From contig NZ_JAKZHX010000005.1 in NCBI RefSeq assembly GCF_022568815.1, forward strand, positions 248,001 to 312,000: a stretch of DNA of 64,000 bases, read 5' to 3'. A program made the translations under genes and the position numbers. Each line of letters starts with the position of its first letter. Position 1 is the stretch's first letter. The notes below the pieces were generated by a model. It was not told the DNA's origin. It searched no databases and saw only the letters and a list, made by a program, of their open reading frames with translations. Shown in pieces: positions 18,401-25,685 of the stretch. This stretch comes from Undibacterium paludis (lineage in GTDB: Bacteria > Pseudomonadota > Gammaproteobacteria > Burkholderiales > Burkholderiaceae_D).

Positions 18401-18850
18401 GGTCTTGTCGCCCAGCTCCAGCGGTTGTTTTTCTTCCCAGAGCAGGGTTTTGTTATCTGCCTTGTAGAGCGCCAGGCGCACGGGCGAGCGGTAGATGCGC
18501 AAGGCCATGGCGGATGTCTGCACCAATTGATAGCCTTCTGGCGCGGTCACGCTGAAGTGGAAGTCTTCGTAGTCTTTTTTAAGGACGATGGGTGCGGCCT
18601 TGTCACCGGCATCCGTCAACTGCCCTTTGGGGCCTGCCCACACGCGGAACAGGTCGGGCTTCAACAGGCTGATGCGGACGATGCTGCCGTCGTCCGTGGC
18701 GAACTCTATCTGACGCTGTGCACTGATGGACAGGCTGCGCATGGTGCCCAGGGATGCAGCATGACTGGTGGACAGAGGAGAAACAAGCAGGCTGGCGATG
18801 AAGCTGGATACTAAGCTGGCGATCAGGGTCTTGCGCAGTTGTGGATGCAT
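15476..18850 (-). CDS. Secreted GH31-family glycosidase with discoidin-like and NPCBM domains
   Basis: 1124 residues from the ATG at 18850; a TTG 54 bases earlier would put 18 residues before a good signal peptide (RKTLIASLVSSFIASLLVSPLSTSHA). The GH31 (β/α)8 barrel (~255-600) shows LLPRWAYEYGDADCYND, a KLDVAWTG nucleophile motif (Asp373) and WTGDQSG (Asp424, acid/base candidate), followed by a GH31 β-sandwich. A F5/8-type-C (discoidin) domain (~815-930) and an NPCBM domain (~970-1120) follow; both bind carbohydrate. It should release α-linked sugars from polysaccharides or glycans outside the cytoplasm; the exact linkage cannot be told. There is no transporter or regulator next to it, which is unusual for a sugar-use gene. 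Confidence 0.88.
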   Translation of the reverse strand: MHPQLRKTLIASLVSSFIASLLVSPLSTSHAASLGTMRSLSISAQRQIEFATDDGSIVRISLLKPDLFRVWAGPKGQLTDAGDKAAPIVLKKDYEDFHFSVTAPEGYQLVQTSAMALRIYRSPVRLALYKADNKTLLWEEKQPLELGDKTSFQTLSSSADEAFFGGGQQNGAYAFKGKQLEVSYSGGWEEGDRPSPAPFYMSSKGYGVLRNTWANGSYDFRSNEYLSTSHQEKRFDAYYFVGDSIKDVLASYTELTGRAKLLPRWAYEYGDADCYNDGDNSKKPGTVPVGWSDGPTGKTPDVVASVAAKYREHDMPGGWILPNDGYGCGYTNLPEVVAGLKRHGFRTGLWTENGVDKIAWEVGTAGTRAQKLDVAWTGKGYQFSLDANMAAAQGILDNSNARPFIWTVMGWAGTQRYAVTWTGDQSGSWDYIRWHIPTLIGSGLSGQAYATGDVDGIFGGSPETFTRDLQWKTFTPVLMGMSGWSKSERKHPWWFDEPYRSINRDYLKLKMRLMPYMYTYAHEAEQSGAPIVRGLMWDYPQDLNANNENYKYQFMLGKDFLVAPIYRSQAASKGWRKGIYLPQGHWIDYWDGRVVAADAKGKVIDQQVTLDKLPVMVRAGAILPMYPVALYDGQVPKDVLTLDIYPHGKSSFTMYEDDGESRQYQSGKSSLQTFTVDAPENKAGDISISVGAVNGSYEGMEQQRALQLQVHTRVQPDTVHLGEQGLQAYSSRADYDKASSGWYFDAAEKYGTIHIKTAKLPVNQAYQFRLSIAANRQLAATADYPPAPDLGNTIAADSLIILSRPAEEPGYPLENAFDGKPGTWFRTVRDQSQKTGAHEFSLALGERRMVSGFEIAPRNDKNWQYGQVKDFEIYLADTNGEWGKPVYTGQLKKQEGKQKVEFAAKAGRLFRFRVLSTHDQNDDGDAQDPMVLTSTGEAKPAKAYNAFNPVVVSPITISEFSILEKPTPDKAKLQIYLSDVAPSTKASYAKDLVYHAKAVKGDVSMQSNMQMNGLRFRKGLGIAGNSEIAYQLKGDWQTFRADVGIDDSCRNNGSLQFQVWGDDKLLFDSGLITAPAVVKPELDIRGISKLKLKTTGVKATGKAEVCANWANAAVIGFVGDGVGR

Positions 18851-19025
18851 GGTGGTGTCAGGGTTGAGTTCAGCGATGGAGCGAAAAGGCGAAGAGGCGT
18901 TCAATCAGACCGAATGGTAAATATATTAGAAGTATTTTCCCATAGGTCTCAAGCATCACTCAAGCAATGCTTCGCTAACTGGCATAAAAAGAGCTGGTCA
19001 GACCCCGCTGCCCCGATCAGGACAA

Positions 19026-19051
19026 ATTCGCGGCTCAAGTCGCTCCTGCTG
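19026..19051. repeat. REP-like palindromic element, single copy
   Basis: TTCGCGGCTCAAGTCGCTCC, read on the minus strand as GGAGCGACTTGAGCCGCGAA, matches the AGGAGCGGCTTNAGCCGCG core of REP elements and the copies at 36835-36907. It lies between the GH31 gene and the PaiB-like gene, downstream of the latter's stop. Likely a dispersed extragenic repeat. Confidence 0.55.
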
Positions 19052-19074
19052 GATACACTCCAAACTTCACCTTC

Positions 19075-19692
19075 TTATGTATCGGGCTGATGCAGTTTGC
19101 TCATGGCGTCAGCCAGGCCATGATTGCCGGTGCGGTGCAATGCCTTCACACTGTCCTGTATCAGTTGTGCCGGATCACCCTGCCCCAGCTTGAACTGGGC
19201 CGTGGTGGAAATGACGTTGGCATGAAAAGGGACGATGTACTTGGACAGTTGTTCTGCCCTTGGGCTTTCGGTTGTCTTCCATGGCTCTGGTTCATTGGCG
19301 TCCATCTGGCTGACCAGGGTATTGAGTGCACGCATGGCCGCACCCGGTTCTTCGTCAAGCACGATATCGACTTCAAAGTGGGCGACTTCATAATTCCAGG
19401 TGGGTGCGTAGCGACGGTCGCTGAGCCAGGCAGAAGAAATATAGCCCTGTACACCGGTAAAGGCCAGCAGGGCGCGCGGGTTCTTGCGTATGATTTCAAG
19501 CTGCGGGTTGTGCATGGAAAAATGCCCGATGAACACGGCGCTGCCATCTTCATTTCTTTGCAGGACCAGGGGCAAGGGGGAAGCCTGGATGTTAATACCG
19601 TCAGCGCTGATCACCAGTGCCAGGGGATTGCGGGCGACCATGTCGTCGATTTCTGCTGTCGTTTTAGGGCGGAAAACTTCCGGGTTGTTCAT
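19075..19692 (-). CDS. PaiB-like FMN-binding protein
   Basis: 205 residues from the ATG at 19692, which has GGAG seven bases upstream; a longer frame to 19755 is less likely. The sequence follows the PaiB/FMN-binding split-barrel family: FRPKTTAEIDDMVARNPLALVIS, PLPLVLQRNEDGSAVFIGHFSMHNPQ, ALLAFTGVQGYISSAWLSDRRYAPTWNYEVAHFEV and KLGQGDPAQLIQDSVKAL. Family members bind FMN; Bacillus PaiB is described as a negative regulator of sporulation and protease genes, but in proteobacteria a flavin reductase or oxidase role is as likely. Monocistronic. Confidence 0.85.
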   Translation of the reverse strand: MNNPEVFRPKTTAEIDDMVARNPLALVISADGINIQASPLPLVLQRNEDGSAVFIGHFSMHNPQLEIIRKNPRALLAFTGVQGYISSAWLSDRRYAPTWNYEVAHFEVDIVLDEEPGAAMRALNTLVSQMDANEPEPWKTTESPRAEQLSKYIVPFHANVISTTAQFKLGQGDPAQLIQDSVKALHRTGNHGLADAMSKLHQPDT

Positions 19693-19896
19693 GTCTGACT
19701 CCAGTTCAATAATCTTCAATGCCTGCCCGCACAAGTAGCGGAGGCTGTTACACATTCATTGACAGCTATAGTAGTCTGACAGCGTCTACCTGAAAACGAC
19801 ATTATTGCAAGATTAATTTGCAATAATGAACAATAAAAAATGCATTGAAATGCGCTCAGAGAATCACCTGTAAGCCATGATGAGAAAAAACCGACA

Positions 19897-20337
19897 ATGA
19901 CACACAAAAGACCGACCACCCTGGCGCTTGATCTGGAAGGTACGCTGATTTCCAACGCCATGAGCCAGATACCACGCCCTGGCCTGCATGATTTTCTGAT
20001 ACGTTGTGCAAAATTATTCCCACGTATGGCGATGTTCACCACCGTCAAAGAAGACAAATTCAGGCAGATCGCGCGCCTGCTGGTGGAGGAAAGTATGGCA
20101 CCAGCCTGGTTTGCCAACATAGAATACGTGAACTGGCAAGGTGAAACCAAGAACCTTGAATTTGTACCCGACTCAGTTGTCAGCGACATTGTGCTGGTCG
20201 ACGACTTTGAAATTTATGTGCACCCCAGCCAGGAAGCGCAATGGCTGCAGATCAGGTATTTTGATTTTCCCTACGCAGATGACGACAGGGGGCTGGCGGA
20301 GGCTTTGGAAAAGCTGGAAATCCTGGCCGTTTCCTGA
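19897..20337 (+). CDS. HAD-like small phosphatase (NIF/NLI-type)
   Basis: 146 residues. The N-terminal ALDLEGTLIS (Asp12, Glu14) is HAD motif I with the second Asp replaced by Glu; MAMFTTVKEDKF is motif II (Thr) and IVLVDDFEIYVHP carries the acidic pair of motif IV. The short cap-less layout resembles NLI-interacting-factor/CTD-like phosphatases. The D-x-E change removes the general acid/base Asp, so phosphatase activity could be weak or the protein could be a binding relative. It is convergent with the secreted-protein gene that ends at 20379. Confidence 0.65.
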   Translation: MTHKRPTTLALDLEGTLISNAMSQIPRPGLHDFLIRCAKLFPRMAMFTTVKEDKFRQIARLLVEESMAPAWFANIEYVNWQGETKNLEFVPDSVVSDIVLVDDFEIYVHPSQEAQWLQIRYFDFPYADDDRGLAEALEKLEILAVS

Positions 20338-20378
20338 CTGTTTCCTGACCACACCATACAACCCGTCATGGCAATACT

Positions 20379-21077
20379 TCAATGGATGATCAATAGCTTC
20401 AACAAACGCCAGGGCTTGCTGGTCCTGGGGTCAACAGGTTTGCGCTGTTCGTTGCTGGCGTAGTCGTCTTCAAACACGGCCCACTTGTCTTGCTGCCTGA
20501 CCAGGTACCAGAATGGGAGTTTTCGCCCCTGCACGCGCAAGGGTGTGCCATACAGGTCCAGTTCAGACAGATCAAGTTCCAGTCTGGCATTGACGGCTTT
20601 GCCATTGATGCTGATCTTGCCATGATGGAAGCACCATTGTTCATTTTCTGCACTGGCAAAGCAGCCTTCGATAATATGGGCCAGGTAGAGATCGGCTTCA
20701 TTTTTTTGCAGGCTGCCCAGACGCAGGTAAGGGCCGGCTTCTGGTTGCTTGCCTTCTTCGGCCTGCAACCAGATTTTATCGCCGTCCTGCCGCAGGCAAT
20801 GACGGCTTTCGTCGCCTTCATGCCAGGCCAGGTTGCGTTTGATTTTGCCGTTTTTGATACTTAGGCCATTTTGCTGGCTGTCCACCGCCTGCATGGCGTC
20901 GGCCCATGTACGATGCTGGTCCAGCAATGCCAGGAAACGGGTGTCAGCCCAATAGCCCTCCAGCTTTTTAAGGGCAGCATCACCCGTGCACAATTTGCTG
21001 GTGGCAGCCATGGCAGCACCGCTGTATAAATTGCTGCATAAAAGCAGGCCAAGACTGGTCAGCAATAATTTGTGCAT
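20379..21077 (-). CDS. Exported hypothetical protein, third gene of the BlaI-BlaR1 operon
   Basis: 232 residues with a signal peptide (MHKLLLTSLGLLLCSNLYSGAAMA). The mature protein is a compact α/β sequence with CTGDAALKKLEGYWAD, RHCLRQDGDKIWLQAEEGKQ and a disulphide-capable GCFASAENEQWCFHHG; no known family recognised. It begins 30 bases after the BlaR1-like stop on the same strand, so it is very likely controlled by the BlaI-type repressor and is a candidate output of the BlaR1 sensor, in the position that a β-lactamase would hold in bla operons. Confidence 0.7.
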   Translation of the reverse strand: MHKLLLTSLGLLLCSNLYSGAAMAATSKLCTGDAALKKLEGYWADTRFLALLDQHRTWADAMQAVDSQQNGLSIKNGKIKRNLAWHEGDESRHCLRQDGDKIWLQAEEGKQPEAGPYLRLGSLQKNEADLYLAHIIEGCFASAENEQWCFHHGKISINGKAVNARLELDLSELDLYGTPLRVQGRKLPFWYLVRQQDKWAVFEDDYASNEQRKPVDPRTSKPWRLLKLLIIH

Positions 21078-21107
21078 GGGCAGACAATTGACAGAAAGGT
21101 GGTGGTT

Positions 21108-22421
21108 TTATTTTACTATGCTGGCGATCAGACTGATATCAAAATCGCCTTTGTGGTCGGGCTTTTCCTGCTGGATGCGGGCGGTCTGGTCCAATCCTAC
21201 CAGCAGACGCGGCTGGGCCAGTACGGCGCCATTCTTGCTGATCACCATGGATAGCAAAGCAGCATCGGCTGCGACAGGCTTGCCGCTGTTTTTCCTGATT
21301 TTTTCCAGCAGGGCAAGATCGTCCGATTTGGCGTCTTGCTGCGCGGTCACGGTCATCAGAAAATCCCATTGCGCACCAGCTTCTGTAATACGGACGACGG
21401 CTTGGTCGCCCGACCTGGCAACGACTTTGGGGCTGAAGGTTTTACCTTCTATCTTGATCGTGGTGCTGACTGCAAAGCTGCCTGCCAGTTCGTGTTGACC
21501 TGCGGTAGTCGTGGCCTGTGGGGCAGCAAGCTGCGGTGCATTCGCCCAGGCACTATAGGTGCTGACCGTCGCTGCGCAAGCCAGCATGACATAGGCGGAA
21601 AAACGACGGGCACGGGATGGATAATTGTGTGACAGATGCATGATTCTCTCCTTGAGTGGGTGATGTGATTGCCAGTGACAGGCAAGACTGCTGGTTTGCA
21701 GATTCAATTGGGTCTTGAGCATGGCCTGGGCATAGTCGCGCCGCGCTGCCGGATGGTGGCGGATGACCAGGGCGTCACAAGCCAGTTCCTGGTCCAGCCG
21801 GAAGCAGCGGGCAGCCAGGTGCACCAGCGGGTTGAACCAGAACAGGCATTGCAGCAGGGCGAACAGGGTATTCATGCTGACGTCGCGCCTGTGCTGGTGT
21901 ATCTGTTCGTGACGCAGGATCAGTTCTTGTTCGGTTGCGTCGTAGCGTTCAAAAAAATCTGCTGGCATGATGATTTTTGTTCGCCACAGACCGGCTACCG
22001 CGGGGCCTGCATGCGCATATTCTGCCAGGTAGATGTTTTCATGGGCCTGCAATTTTCCCAGGCTGCGCATGAACCAGGTCTGCTGCAAGGCAAACCACAG
22101 CAGACAGGCCAGCAGCCCGGCCAGCCAGATTGCGAGCATGGCATAGGGCCAGATTACCGGCGCCAGGCCAAGTGCCGTGGCAGCGCCTGTCGCGACCTGC
22201 TCCGCAGGCAATTGCAAAGCAGCCTGCTGGACTGTTTTATGCGGCAGCACTGCGGCCACTATTCCAGCCAATAAGACCAGGGGCAACAATATCCAAGACT
22301 GGTAAGCGAGGTTGGCGCCGAAGTAATGGCGCAGCGGCAGGCGCAGGCATAGCACCAGCATGAGCACGGCGCTGCTGATGATGGCAAGGCCAAGCAGCAG
22401 GTCCAGGATGTCATTTACCAT
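21108..22421 (-). CDS. BlaR1-like M56 membrane metalloprotease sensor without penicillin-binding domain
   Basis: About 437 residues from the ATG at 22421, with GAGGAG seven bases upstream and an 11-base overlap with the BlaI gene. Hydrophobic segments lie at about 7-27, 40-60, 92-112 and 270-290. The M56 zinc site is LRHEQIHQHRRD (His171, Glu172, His175), with the distal LDQELACDALVI. In BlaR1 the activated protease relieves BlaI repression. The C-terminal ~150 residues (from PQLAAPQATT) are not the class-D β-lactamase-like sensor; the input signal is therefore different and unknown. Confidence 0.85.
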   Translation of the reverse strand: MVNDILDLLLGLAIISSAVLMLVLCLRLPLRHYFGANLAYQSWILLPLVLLAGIVAAVLPHKTVQQAALQLPAEQVATGAATALGLAPVIWPYAMLAIWLAGLLACLLWFALQQTWFMRSLGKLQAHENIYLAEYAHAGPAVAGLWRTKIIMPADFFERYDATEQELILRHEQIHQHRRDVSMNTLFALLQCLFWFNPLVHLAARCFRLDQELACDALVIRHHPAARRDYAQAMLKTQLNLQTSSLACHWQSHHPLKERIMHLSHNYPSRARRFSAYVMLACAATVSTYSAWANAPQLAAPQATTTAGQHELAGSFAVSTTIKIEGKTFSPKVVARSGDQAVVRITEAGAQWDFLMTVTAQQDAKSDDLALLEKIRKNSGKPVAADAALLSMVISKNGAVLAQPRLLVGLDQTARIQQEKPDHKGDFDISLIASIVK

Positions 22422-22788
22422 CACCAAGCTCCTCGATCAGGCGTTTCAGCTCGGCGATGTCTTGCCTGGACAGTTTTTTCTGCTGGCTGAAATGGGCGAC
22501 AAGCGGCGCAATCCTGCCGTCAAACATGCGGTCCAGGAAACCCTTGCTTTCTGACAGCACCCATTGTTCACGCTTTAGTACCGGCGAATACAGGAAGCGT
22601 CTACCATCTTTTTCTGCCCTGATGGCGCCCTTCTTCAAGAGGCGGTTGAGCAGGGTCTTGACGGTTGCCTCTTGCCAGTCCTGTTGTCGCTGCAAGGCGG
22701 CGATGACATCGTCGGCGGATAAGGGATGTTCTTTCCACAGGGTTTCCATGACGATGGATTCTGCTTCACTGATGGCGATGGTATTCAT
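22411..22788 (-). CDS. BlaI/MecI/CopY-family repressor
   Basis: 125 residues after an AGGAGG seven bases before the ATG. A winged-helix N-terminal domain (SEAESIVMETLWKEHPLSADDVIAALQRQQDWQEATVKTLLNRLLKKGAI) with the family hallmark ATVKTLLNRLLKKG, then the helical dimer domain with a possible protease-sensitive linker. It should bind TACA-NN-TGTA dyads; two perfect ones lie upstream (22833-22848 and 22858-22875). It is first in the operon BlaI-BlaR1-exported protein. Confidence 0.9.
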   Translation of the reverse strand: MNTIAISEAESIVMETLWKEHPLSADDVIAALQRQQDWQEATVKTLLNRLLKKGAIRAEKDGRRFLYSPVLKREQWVLSESKGFLDRMFDGRIAPLVAHFSQQKKLSRQDIAELKRLIEELGDGK

Positions 22789-22832
22789 TGCTGCGCCTCC
22801 TCATTTATATACATTCATCTGCATTGATCATC

Positions 22833-22848
22833 GATTACAAATGTAATT
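22833..22848. promoter_or_regulatory. BlaI-type operator 1
   Basis: GATTACAAATGTAATT contains the family dyad TACA-AA-TGTA with extended ATTACA/TGTAAT arms, 45 bases upstream of the BlaI start. TACA/TGTA is the known half-site of BlaI and MecI. Confidence 0.8.
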
Positions 22849-22857
22849 GATAATCAA

Positions 22858-22875
22858 TGATTACACTTGTAATCA
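22858..22875. promoter_or_regulatory. BlaI-type operator 2
   Basis: TGATTACACTTGTAATCA, a perfect 8+8 palindrome with the TACA-CT-TGTA core. Its centre lies 26 bases from that of operator 1, so two repressor dimers could sit side by side over the promoter. Confidence 0.85.
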
Positions 22876-23158
22876 AATGCGTCAAGCGATTTGATGCGCT
22901 TTTTTTCGCGGCAGAGGATAAGCTGGAGCGAAATACCGACGCCCGCTGGCGACAGATATTTGCCTTTGCACAAATATATGACAGTCTGTCACAGGCAAAT
23001 TGCCCGGATTGAGGTAAAGTTGTCGCTAGAAGAGGTGCACACAGATGCACACAATGGCATCATGCCAGAATAGAAAGGGATGCAGGCCGTGCTTAAACAC
23101 TACTCATCGGCTGGCGCTGCAGACAATAACAGAGACAAAACCGTACAGGTAAATCATC

Positions 23159-23884
23159 ATGCGTATTTTGCTAGCAGAAGACGACAGCGTACTGGCCGAC
23201 GGCCTGACCCGTTCGCTCAGGCAATCGGGCTATGCCATCGATTTTGTCGACAATGGACAGGAAGCCGATACCGCCCTGTCCACCCAGGATTTTGATTTGC
23301 TGATACTCGACCTGGGCCTGCCCAAACTGAGCGGGCTGGAGGTATTACGCCGCTTGCGGGCGCGCAACTCACATCTACCGGTACTGATATTGACGGCGGC
23401 TGATTCGGTCGAGCAAAGGGTCAAGGGCCTGGACCTGGGCGCCGATGATTACATGGCCAAACCGTTTGCCCTGTCTGAGCTGGAAGCCAGGGTAAGGGCG
23501 CTGACACGGCGCGGCGCCGGCGGCGGGCCAACCGTCATCAAGCACGGGCCGCTGACGTATGACCAGGTCGGGCGTATTGCCTATATCCACGAGCAGATGC
23601 TGGATTTGTCCGCGCGTGAACTGGGTTTGCTTGAAGTGCTGCTGCAGCGCACCGGGCGACTGGTCTCGAAAGAACAACTGGTCGACCATTTGTGTGAGTG
23701 GGGCGAAGAGGTCAGTAACAATGCCATTGAAGTGTATGTACACAGGCTGCGCAAGAAGATAGAAGTCGACGGTGTGCGCATTGCCACGGTACGCGGGCTG
23801 GGGTATTGTCTGGAAAAAATCTTTACTCCGGCTGCGAACGCCACCCCGCCCCAGTCATCAGCACCGCCCGCTGAATCAAAATGA
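23159..23884 (+). CDS. OmpR-family response regulator (TctD/QseB-like)
   Basis: 241 residues: receiver domain with EDD (7-9), phospho-acceptor Asp51 (LLILDLGLPK), LTAADS and the KPF lysine, then a winged-helix effector (SARELGLLEVLLQRTGRLVSKEQLVDHLCEWGEEVSNNAIEVYVHRLRKKI...IATVRGLGYCL). An extra proline-rich tail of ~20 residues follows. Its stop overlaps the kinase start by ATGA. It heads a four-gene operon with kinase, DUF4212 protein and sodium symporter and probably controls it. Confidence 0.93.
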   Translation: MRILLAEDDSVLADGLTRSLRQSGYAIDFVDNGQEADTALSTQDFDLLILDLGLPKLSGLEVLRRLRARNSHLPVLILTAADSVEQRVKGLDLGADDYMAKPFALSELEARVRALTRRGAGGGPTVIKHGPLTYDQVGRIAYIHEQMLDLSARELGLLEVLLQRTGRLVSKEQLVDHLCEWGEEVSNNAIEVYVHRLRKKIEVDGVRIATVRGLGYCLEKIFTPAANATPPQSSAPPAESK

Positions 23885-25425
23885 GCATGCAGCCAGACAG
23901 GGCAGACGGGGCAGCGCAGCAGTCTGCGCCAAGCCCTGACAGCACCTTGGTGAAGCCGGCTGAAGAAAAAATCCAGCGCTCACTGTTTGGCGAAATCCTG
24001 GACTGGATGCTGGCCCCCTTGCTGCTATTATGGCCGATGAGCATCGCCATCACCTACCTGGTGGCGAAGTCGATTGCCAACCAGCCTTTTGACCGTGCAC
24101 TCGAAGACAATGTGCTGGTCCTGTCACAGCAGGTCAAGGAAACGGATGGCAAGGTGGTGACGGCGCTCAGCAATCCGGCCCGTGACATCCTGCGGGCCGA
24201 TGATCTGGACAATGTGTACTTCCAGGTCAAGGACAGCCATGGCGAAGTGATTGATGGCGACCGTGATTTGCCCGCGCCAACCGAAGAAGAAAAACCGCTG
24301 ACCGGCACCGTGCAATTGCGTAATGCTTCGCTGCGCGGCATCGACATACGCGTCGCCTACAGCTATATCGATTTGAACAAGACTGTACAGAAAGGCGTCC
24401 CCAAAGAACCGCATCTGGCCCTGGTGCAGGTGGCAGAGACGCTGGAAAAACGCGCCCTGCTTGCCAATGAAATCATCAAGGGTGTGATACTGCCACAATT
24501 CATCATTTTGCCTATCGCTCTCGCCCTGGTCTGGTTTGCGCTGACGCGCGGCCTGTCGCCACTGGTGGAGTTACAGCAAAGAATACGTGCGCGGCGGCCT
24601 GATGATCTCAGCCCCATTGATTCGCGCCATGTGCCGGAAGAAATCACCCCCCTGGTCACTTCGCTCAATGAAATGCTGGAAAGGCTGGCGCAGACCATCG
24701 CCATACAAAAGCGCTTTATTGCCGACGCCGCCCACCAGATGAAGACACCGCTGGCCGGCATGCGCATGCAATCAGAACTGGCGCTGCGCCAGACCGACCA
24801 GCAGGAAATCCACAAGTCACTGACGCAGCTGGCCACGAGCTCAGAAGCAGCAACCCGGCTGATCAATCAGTTGCTGACACTGGCAAGGGCAGAAAACCAG
24901 GCGCCGGCCAACCAGAGGCTGGAACAGATAGACCTGAACCTGTTGGCCCGTAATGTGGTGCAGGATTGGATACAGACTTCTTTCAGCAAAAAAATCGACC
25001 TCGGTTTTGAGCAGCAGGATACACCTGTACTGATTTTTGGCAGTCCGCTGATGCTGCGCGAAATGCTCAGCAACCTGATCGATAATGCCTTACGTTACAC
25101 ACCGCAAAATCATGCAGTGACGGTAAAGGTAGCGCTCGATCGTTACCAGCAGCTGGCCAGACTGGAAGTGGAAGACAATGGCCCCGGTATACCGGTCGCA
25201 GAAAGAGCCCGTGTGTTCGAACGTTTTTACCGCATCCTGGGCAGTAATGTACAGGGCAGCGGCCTGGGGCTGGCCATCGTGCGTGAAATCGCCAGCCAGC
25301 ATGATGCGGTGATAGAGATACTGGACAACCCGCATCCGCAGGACCCGGCCTTCCCTGGCTGTCTGTTCCGCATTTCTTTCAGACTCAATCCCTATGATGA
25401 AATCGCCATGGAGGGCCTGTCATGA
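23881..25425 (+). CDS. Sensor histidine kinase (TctE-like)
   Basis: 514 residues with two membrane helices (~44-63 and ~203-222) flanking a 2CSK-type periplasmic region, then HAMP-like sequence, the H-box FIADAAHQMKTPLAGMR (His285), N-box EMLSNLIDNALRYTP, G1 DNGPGIP and G2 GSGLGLAI. An unusual 30-residue hydrophilic N-terminus precedes TM1. The start overlaps the regulator stop by ATGA. It overlaps the DUF4212 gene in the same way, so the whole run is translationally coupled. The likely stimulus is the carboxylate imported by the downstream symporter, by analogy with TctE and related kinases. Confidence 0.93.
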   Translation: MSMQPDRADGAAQQSAPSPDSTLVKPAEEKIQRSLFGEILDWMLAPLLLLWPMSIAITYLVAKSIANQPFDRALEDNVLVLSQQVKETDGKVVTALSNPARDILRADDLDNVYFQVKDSHGEVIDGDRDLPAPTEEEKPLTGTVQLRNASLRGIDIRVAYSYIDLNKTVQKGVPKEPHLALVQVAETLEKRALLANEIIKGVILPQFIILPIALALVWFALTRGLSPLVELQQRIRARRPDDLSPIDSRHVPEEITPLVTSLNEMLERLAQTIAIQKRFIADAAHQMKTPLAGMRMQSELALRQTDQQEIHKSLTQLATSSEAATRLINQLLTLARAENQAPANQRLEQIDLNLLARNVVQDWIQTSFSKKIDLGFEQQDTPVLIFGSPLMLREMLSNLIDNALRYTPQNHAVTVKVALDRYQQLARLEVEDNGPGIPVAERARVFERFYRILGSNVQGSGLGLAIVREIASQHDAVIEILDNPHPQDPAFPGCLFRISFRLNPYDEIAMEGLS

Positions 25426-25682
25426 ATGACACCGGTGAGATCACAGTCAGCAGGCAATACTGGCGACATACCAGACGGCTGACCGTGGGCCTGTTAAGCT
25501 GCTGGGCGCTGCTGTGTTTTTGCGTGCTGTTTTTTGCCCGCGAACTGTCGGGCTGGACTTTTTTTGGCTGGCCATTTTCTTTTTACATGGCTGCCCAGGG
25601 CCTGACACTGAGCTTTGTGCTGATCATCGCCATCTATTCGCTGGGTATGCGCTGGATAGGCCGCAAACCAACAGGACATTAG
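25422..25682 (+). CDS. DUF4212 small subunit of sodium/solute symporter
   Basis: 86 residues with two helices (LTVGLLSCWALLCFCVLFFA and the helix after WPFSFYMAAQG). The sequence RQYWRHTRRLTVGLL..., WTFFGWPFSFYMAAQG is the DUF4212 pattern. Such proteins always sit next to a VC_2705-type symporter and are thought to be its small membrane partner. The gene overlaps the kinase by ATGA and ends three bases before the symporter ATG. Confidence 0.9.
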   Translation: MNDTGEITVSRQYWRHTRRLTVGLLSCWALLCFCVLFFARELSGWTFFGWPFSFYMAAQGLTLSFVLIIAIYSLGMRWIGRKPTGH

Positions 25683-25685
25683 CCC

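Larger units (their letters stand above)
22789..23158. other. Divergent regulatory region between the BlaI operon and the two-component operon
   Basis: 370 bases without a gene. The left part holds the two BlaI operator dyads; the right part must carry the promoter of the response-regulator operon at 23159. No coding frame with a credible start seen. Confidence 0.6.
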
